DNA of 54,243 nucleotides from Deferrisomatales bacterium (GTDB lineage: Bacteria; Desulfobacterota; Deferrisomatia; Deferrisomatales; Deferrisomataceae), in contig JAJRUI010000091.1 of assembly GCA_024277875.1 (NCBI GenBank), positions 1-54,243 on the forward strand, in the 5' to 3' direction. Below the pieces are notes generated by a model, which made no database searches, was not told the origin of the DNA, and saw nothing but the letters and a program-made list of their open reading frames with translations. The translations under genes were made by a program, and so were the position numbers. This document shows positions 50,282 through 54,243 of this stretch, in pieces. The stretch's first letter is position 1; every line of letters begins with the position of its first letter.

Positions 50282-50362
50282 ACATCCCGTCCTTGGGAGT
50301 GGAACATGTGGTCCATCACTTCACCTATCGTCAGACCCCTTTCCGTTCTTGAGACCCCCGTC

Positions 50363-50752
50363 CTACCCCCTCCGGTCCGAGAACCGGGGCAGCGGGTCGG
50401 GCGGGCCCCGGTACGTGCGCAGGGCGTGGTGTCCCCGGTTCACCGTCCGGATCGCGGCCCGGGCCTGGTCCAGGTGCTCGGCAGCGACCCGCCGCGTCTC
50501 GGCGTCCCGCTCCGCCACCCGGTCGGCCAGGGCCCGCACCCGCTGCCGGGCCTCCATGCCTGCTTCCGGTGACCGGGCCAGGGCCGACAACTGGTCGACC
50601 AGGGGCCGCCGGGCGCGGACCGCCCGCTCCAACCCGTCGGGATCCCCTGCCCGGGCCGCGGCCAGGACGGCGTCGGTGGCCTCGAGCAACGCGGCCAGCA
50701 CGGCCTCGACAGGGGAGGGGCGCGGTGTACGGGCAGGGGTCTCGTCGACCAC
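50363..50752 (-). CDS. FliT/FlgN-like flagellar chaperone (tentative)
   Basis: This 129-residue all-helical protein (PVEAVLAALLEATDAVLAAARAGDPDGLERAVRARRPLVDQLSALA) follows fliS in the same direction, the standard place of FliT, the export chaperone for the FliD cap. The pattern of a first helix, a short loop with AGDPDGLE.A...R..L and long C-terminal helices fits FliT/FlgN, but identity is low and the assignment rests mainly on position. The GTG at 50752 has GGAG eight bases upstream. Confidence 0.55.
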   Translation of the reverse strand: MVDETPARTPRPSPVEAVLAALLEATDAVLAAARAGDPDGLERAVRARRPLVDQLSALARSPEAGMEARQRVRALADRVAERDAETRRVAAEHLDQARAAIRTVNRGHHALRTYRGPPDPLPRFSDRRG

Positions 50753-50778
50753 GGTCGGCTCTCCGTTCCGGGGACTGT

Positions 50779-50934
50779 CAGGATGCTGAAAAACCCTGTC
50801 CGTGGGTTTTTCAGCTTTGGCCTCTCGGGGGCGGCCCAGTCGAGGCCGTAAAAATCACTCGGTTTTTCAAACCTCGTGATTTGGCACCCCGTCCATGGGG
50901 TGCGTCGTAGGCTGCTTTTTCAGCAGCCGACTAC
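50779..50934 (-). repeat. REP-like multi-hairpin repeat, copy 5 (long form, inverted)
   Basis: The reverse complement aligns with 49644-49797 over its whole length, differing at under 20 positions plus a few one-base gaps. It has the same GTAG tetranucleotide (50931-50934, overlapping the fliS stop codon), GGCTGCT/AGCAGCC hairpin, GCACCCC-ATGGAC-GGGGTGC, AAATCAC..GTGATTT arm, GGCCTCG..CGAGAGGCC, CTGAAAAACCC..GGGTTTTTCAG and CATCCTG end (50779-50785). Compensating changes keep several stems paired. Confidence 0.85.
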
Positions 50935-51386
50935 CCGGTCACGCTCAGGCGCCCGGTCTCCTGGGGCGCCGGCACCCGGCGGTTGATCGCCTGGGCCCGG
51001 GCGTCGTCTTCCGGGATCTCCAACTCGGCCCACGCGGACCGCAGTTCCTGGATCGACGGCACGATCCCGGTCACGTGGGACGGGTCGTTGGTCAGGTTCG
51101 TCTCCGAGATTTTCCGCATGAAGAAGCAGTAAAGGTTCCACAGGTTCCGGGCGATCTCCCCGCCTTCCTCCATGTTCAGGGTGCACGCGAGTTCCCGGAT
51201 GATGTCCCGCGCCCGGGTGAGCGCCTCGTGCTTGGCCTCGAACTCCCTGGCTTCTAGGTGTTTGAGCCCCTTGTCGAGGAAGCGCAGGATCCCGTCGTAC
51301 GCCATCACGATCAGCTGCTGCTGGCTCGGCGTTGTCGACACCTGGGTCTGCGCGTAAACCTGGACGCCGTTGCCTGTGTATGTCAT
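50931..51386 (-). CDS. fliS: Flagellar export chaperone FliS
   Basis: This is a 151-residue cytosolic chaperone that binds flagellin C termini before export. Typical features: YAQTQVSTTPSQQQLIVMAYDGILRFLDKGLKHLEAREFEAKHEALTRARDIIREL, then LNMEEGGEIARNLWNLYCFFMRKISETNL. A C-terminal tail of about 25 residues (RRVPAPQETGRLSVTG) is longer than usual. Its stop codon forms part of the GTAG at the base of the inverted repeat, so that repeat abuts the coding end. It lies between fliD and the FliT-like gene. Confidence 0.95.
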   Translation of the reverse strand: MTYTGNGVQVYAQTQVSTTPSQQQLIVMAYDGILRFLDKGLKHLEAREFEAKHEALTRARDIIRELACTLNMEEGGEIARNLWNLYCFFMRKISETNLTNDPSHVTGIVPSIQELRSAWAELEIPEDDARAQAINRRVPAPQETGRLSVTG

Positions 51387-51459
51387 CCAACCACCTCCTT
51401 GTGGTCAGCGGGGGGACGGAGTCGTTGCCAGGACGGGGGACGCGGGGCGGCCATGGTGG

Positions 51460-52848
51460 TCAGTTGCTCTTCCAGTTGGAGTTCAGGCCGGCCAGGGCGT
51501 CCGTCAGCCAGGCCCCTTCGGCGTTGAGTTCGTTGACCGCGGACTCCATCCGGTAGAACTGCTCGAGCAGGCTCTCCCTCCGGGCCTCGAGCCGCTCCTC
51601 CAGTTCGTCAATCCGGTCCTGGATCCGGGTGATCGTGTTGGTGAGGGCCTCCTCTTTGTTGTCGATCGTCCCGAACGGGTTGGTCAGGTCCCCGAGGTAG
51701 TCGCTCAGGCGCTCGCTGATCCCGCCGGTGGCCCGGAACACGCTCTCGACCGACTCGAAATCGTCGGTGGCCGCCTCCGAGAAGGTCACGGAGTCGAACT
51801 TCAGGGAGCCGTCGTCCTCCAGCGAGATCCCGATGCTCCGCAGGGTCTTGTAGGTGCCGCCCGTGTCCACCGAGTCGATCAGGATGCCCTGGATCCGGTT
51901 CTTGATGGACTCGATGGTCAGGTCGCCCATGAGCACGCCCCGGGTCTCGGTGGCGGCGTCATAGGCGGTTTGCGAGGTGATGTACTCCCACGCGTCGTTG
52001 TAGGCGTCCACGAACGCCTGGACCTTCTCCCCCATCCCGGAGTCGTCCCGGGCCACCGAGATCGTGACGTTGGTCCCCGGGCTCGCGGACAGCAGGTTCA
52101 GGGTGAGGCCGGTGGCCAGGTCGGTCACGGTGTTCGTGTCCGAAGAGATCGTGAGCGGGTCGGCGCCGGATCCGAACTGGAGCACCGCGTCCTGGGCAGC
52201 CTCGAGTTCGTCGTAGTACGCGGTGCCCGAGTTCTGGCCGAGGGTCGCGTCGTCGAAGATGGTGACCCCGGCGCCGCGCTGGAGCGAGATCGCGTTGGCC
52301 GCGCCCGAGTCGTCCGAGTACAGCAGCAGCCGGTACCCGGAACCGTCGTTGACCACCGAGGCGGAGACCGCCACGTCGGTCTGGGCGTTAATCGCGTCGG
52401 CCAGGTCGGACAGGGACTGGGTGCCGTCCAGGGTGATCGTGAAGGACGCGCTGTCCACGGTGATGGTCAGGTCGCCGGTGCCCACGGTGTCCGTGGTCGC
52501 GGCGAACGACTCGCTGGCGATCTGGTGGTTCTGGGCCAACTGGGTGACCTGGAACGTGTACACCCCGGGCTGGGCCGACGACGAGGCGGTGGCCGTCAGC
52601 ACGCCCGCGTTGGAACTGGTGGCCGAGTAGGTGTTCCAGGTGGTGGACCGCCACAGGTTGCGGGCCTCCTCCCTCAGGGCCAGGAGCTTGGTGTCCACCT
52701 CCTGCCACGCGGCCTTCTGGTTCTCGTACCGGACCTTTTCGGCCTCTTTCAGGATCTTCGGCCGGCTCTCCACCTCGATCAGCTTGTCCACCGTCTCGGT
52801 GGTGTTGATCCCGGTGGCGAGTCCGTCGAAGCTGACGGTGCCTGGCAT
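51460..52848 (-). CDS. fliD: Flagellar filament cap protein FliD
   Basis: This 462-residue hook-associated protein 2 forms the filament cap. The N-terminal domain is typical (VSFDGLATGINTTETVDKLIEVESRPKILKEAEKVRYENQKAAWQEVDTKLLAL), followed by Thr/Ser/Ala-rich outer domains (about 90-240) and a C-terminal coiled coil (TNTITRIQDRIDELEERLEARRESLLEQFYRMESAVNELNAEGAWL). The C terminus LNSNWKSN is slightly shortened. It lies in the order fliC-flaG-fliD-fliS-fliT, as in many bacteria. Confidence 0.95.
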   Translation of the reverse strand: MPGTVSFDGLATGINTTETVDKLIEVESRPKILKEAEKVRYENQKAAWQEVDTKLLALREEARNLWRSTTWNTYSATSSNAGVLTATASSSAQPGVYTFQVTQLAQNHQIASESFAATTDTVGTGDLTITVDSASFTITLDGTQSLSDLADAINAQTDVAVSASVVNDGSGYRLLLYSDDSGAANAISLQRGAGVTIFDDATLGQNSGTAYYDELEAAQDAVLQFGSGADPLTISSDTNTVTDLATGLTLNLLSASPGTNVTISVARDDSGMGEKVQAFVDAYNDAWEYITSQTAYDAATETRGVLMGDLTIESIKNRIQGILIDSVDTGGTYKTLRSIGISLEDDGSLKFDSVTFSEAATDDFESVESVFRATGGISERLSDYLGDLTNPFGTIDNKEEALTNTITRIQDRIDELEERLEARRESLLEQFYRMESAVNELNAEGAWLTDALAGLNSNWKSN

Positions 52849-52985
52849 CTACCTGTCCTCCGTGTCCGCCCTCTGTCCGCCGGTACCTGTCGCGTCTCCC
52901 GGAACGGGAAAGCAAGAACCTTGCCCTCCGGTGAACGGGAGGCCGGCAGGAGCGGCCAAGCAGCGCAACCTTGCGGGAATACGCG

Positions 52986-53393
52986 TCAAGTCCGCTCGTC
53001 GAGGAACATGCCCACCATCTCCTCGATCCGCGCCGCGAGGTCCAGTAGCGCCTCCGGGGGGAAGGTCTGGACCACCTCGTGGGTCTTTCGGTCGATCACC
53101 TCGACCATCAGCTGCTGGGTCTGTTTGTGGAACGCGAACGCGATGTCCCGGTCGATGGACTCCATGAACGCGTTCAGGCCGGAGACCGCCGTGGCCACGT
53201 CTTCCTTCGATGGCTTCGTCGGTCCTCCGGGCTGGGCCGGGTCTTCATCGCCCGGCCGGGAAATGGGCTGCGCGGTCCTGGTGGCCGTCCGGTCCTGTTC
53301 GGGGGCCGGCCGCCTGACCACCCCTGCCGGCTCTGTTTCGGGAGCGGGCGGGGAACCGCGGATCGCGGTCTGTTCGAGTGCCTGGATGTTCAT
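52986..53393 (-). CDS. flaG: FlaG-family flagellar protein
   Basis: This is a 135-residue protein. The N-terminal half is Pro/Glu/Arg-rich and disordered; the C-terminal FlaG domain reads VATAVSGLNAFMESIDRDIAFAFHKQTQQLMVEVIDRKTHEVVQTFPPEALLDLAARIEEMVGMFLDE, where the VIDRKT.EV.R.IP(P)E strand-helix is the family signature. FlaG influences filament length in several bacteria. The ATG at 53393 has GAGGAGAAAG upstream. It lies between flagellin and fliD. Confidence 0.93.
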   Translation of the reverse strand: MNIQALEQTAIRGSPPAPETEPAGVVRRPAPEQDRTATRTAQPISRPGDEDPAQPGGPTKPSKEDVATAVSGLNAFMESIDRDIAFAFHKQTQQLMVEVIDRKTHEVVQTFPPEALLDLAARIEEMVGMFLDERT

Positions 53394-53478
53394 CGGGCTT
53401 TCTCCTCGCCGGTGTCGTCACCGGTCGGCCGGGCGGGGAAGGGGCGGGGGCCCCGGAAGGCCCGCCGCCCCGTCACGC

Positions 53479-54243
53479 CTAACCGAGCAACTGCAGGATC
53501 GTCTGGGGCATCTGGTTGGCCTGGGCCAGCATCGAGGTGCCCGCCTGGAGCATGATCTGGTACTTGGTGAACTCGGCCATCTCCTTGGTCATGTCGGTGT
53601 CCCGGATGGTGGACTCGGCCGCCTGCAGGTTCTCGAAAGCCACCCGGAGACTGTCCAGGTTCACCTGGAGGTTGTCGGCCTGGATCGCGCCGAGCTTGCC
53701 CCGCTGTTCCGACACGGTGTCGATCGCCTGGTCGATCACGCGGATCGTGTCGGCGATGATGTTTGCGCCGCTCGTCGCACCGGCCACGCCGCCGTTGCTC
53801 AGCACGCCGGCTGTCTTCAGGGCGTAGATGCCGTTGGCCGACACGTTGGCCGAGGTCAGGGTGGTGGTCGCGTTCTGGATGTTGTCGCCGGCGTTGGCGT
53901 TGCCGATGGCCGAGGCGCGCATGTCGGCGAGACTGACCTCGATGTTCTGGCCGCCGTCCGCGCCCACCTGGAACACCAAACCGCCGTTGGCGAACGTGCC
54001 GTCGATCAGCTTCTTGGTGCCGAACTGGGTGTAGTTGCCGATCCGGGTGATCGAGTCGATCGCCTCGTTCAGCTCGTTCTGGTTGGCCGTGGCCATTTGC
54101 TGGTCGGTGACACCCAGGTTGGCCGTGTCCACGGCCAGCTGGCGCATCTTCAGGAGCAGTTCGTTCACCTTGTCCAGGGACGCCTCGGCCGTGGAGATCA
54201 TGTTGATCGCCTTCTCGGCGTTCTTCTGGGCGGCGCCCAGGCC
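53479..54243 (-). CDS. fliC: Flagellin, C-terminal part (5' end beyond the window)
   Basis: The visible 254 residues are the C-terminal two-thirds of a short flagellin. They include the end of the N-terminal D1 region (STAEASLDKVNELLLKMRQLAVDTANLGVTD.Q), a small variable region (TNQTQF.TKKLIDGTF, GLVFQVGADGGQNIEVSLADM) and the conserved C terminus (AIDTVSEQRGKLGAIQADNLQVNLDSLRVAFENLQAAESTIRDTDMTKEMAEFTKYQIMLQAGTSMLAQANQMPQTILQLLG). The coding frame is open to the window edge, with 14 more codons before the first visible ATG at 54201; that ATG is internal, not the start. Confidence 0.96.
   Translation of the reverse strand, partial: GLGAAQKNAEKAINMISTAEASLDKVNELLLKMRQLAVDTANLGVTDQQMATANQNELNEAIDSITRIGNYTQFGTKKLIDGTFANGGLVFQVGADGGQNIEVSLADMRASAIGNANAGDNIQNATTTLTSANVSANGIYALKTAGVLSNGGVAGATSGANIIADTIRVIDQAIDTVSEQRGKLGAIQADNLQVNLDSLRVAFENLQAAESTIRDTDMTKEMAEFTKYQIMLQAGTSMLAQANQMPQTILQLLG

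Noticed and set aside
52849-52985. Sigma-54 or sigma-28 promoter upstream of fliD
   Set aside because: The nearest TTGGCC..TGC has the wrong GG-GC spacing, and no TAAA..GCCGATAA-like pair is present.
1-54243. CRISPR array, prophage or integrative element
   Set aside because: No regularly spaced direct repeats, integrase, phage structural genes or attachment-site duplication at the tRNA-Arg gene were seen.

Overview
The window is a GC-rich bacterial chromosome segment (about 70% G+C by eye) with tightly packed genes, many 4-base stop/start overlaps and frequent GTG starts. A thermophilic or anaerobic Desulfobacterota ('deltaproteobacterial') host, possibly Deferrisoma-like, fits best. The basis is the anaerobic-type thiamine enzyme ThiH, hydrogenase maturation genes hypCDE, a CobI/CbiL-type corrin methyltransferase, and a flagellar block with a small SEFN-type FlgM-associated protein known from Desulfovibrio relatives. 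This is inference; no phylogeny was run.

Layout. 1-89 is the 3' end of a 5S rRNA with its terminator. 144-5784 is a complete oligopeptide/nickel-type ABC importer on the minus strand (oppABCDF). 5930-12552 holds an NfeD membrane protease, a DUF302 protein, a stress protein, an ArsR regulator with a metalloid-type permease, a TVP38-family membrane protein, a J-domain protein and a stomatin. 12558-13866 holds a REP-like repeat followed by a REP-associated tyrosine transposase (RAYT) fused to a DnaA-like DNA-binding domain. 13868-16303 is a minus operon (mutY, cupin, VanZ fusion). 16411-21934 is a TetR-RND efflux operon. 22022-29019 holds a GH13 sugar phosphorylase, a chemotaxis receptor, an orphan PstS, a decayed acyl-CoA carboxylase fragment, a CoA-transferase/racemase and a 40-residue membrane protein. 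29137-32323 is a thiF-glpD-sirtuin operon. 32516-38271 holds dodecin, a PHP phosphatase, tRNA-Arg(CCT), HU, hypCDE and an NtrC-type regulator. 38255-41140 is thiG-thiH-thiS-ubiE. 41337-44205 holds a cupin, a rhodanese, a TPR protein and RNase HI.

44227-49640 is a cobalamin operon on the minus strand, headed by a clear cobalamin riboswitch. It reads: ABC-2 ATPase, ABC-2 permease, cobI/cbiL, btuC, btuD, btuF. btuC is frameshifted at a run of ten C. From 49940 to the window end is a flagellar filament block: FlgM-associated protein, FliT-like chaperone, fliS, fliD, flaG and the 3' part of flagellin.

The most unusual material is the RAYT system. The transposase-like gene is full length, but it appears to lack the first His of the HUH motif (G-Y-H) and to have Phe where the catalytic Tyr belongs, while keeping an intact DnaA domain-IV-like module. 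A multi-hairpin repeat family is scattered through the same window. Three short copies and two roughly 150-bp copies are visible; the long copies carry a GTAG tetranucleotide at the base and are inverted around two flagellar genes. This suggests a domesticated RAYT that may bind the repeats without cutting them.
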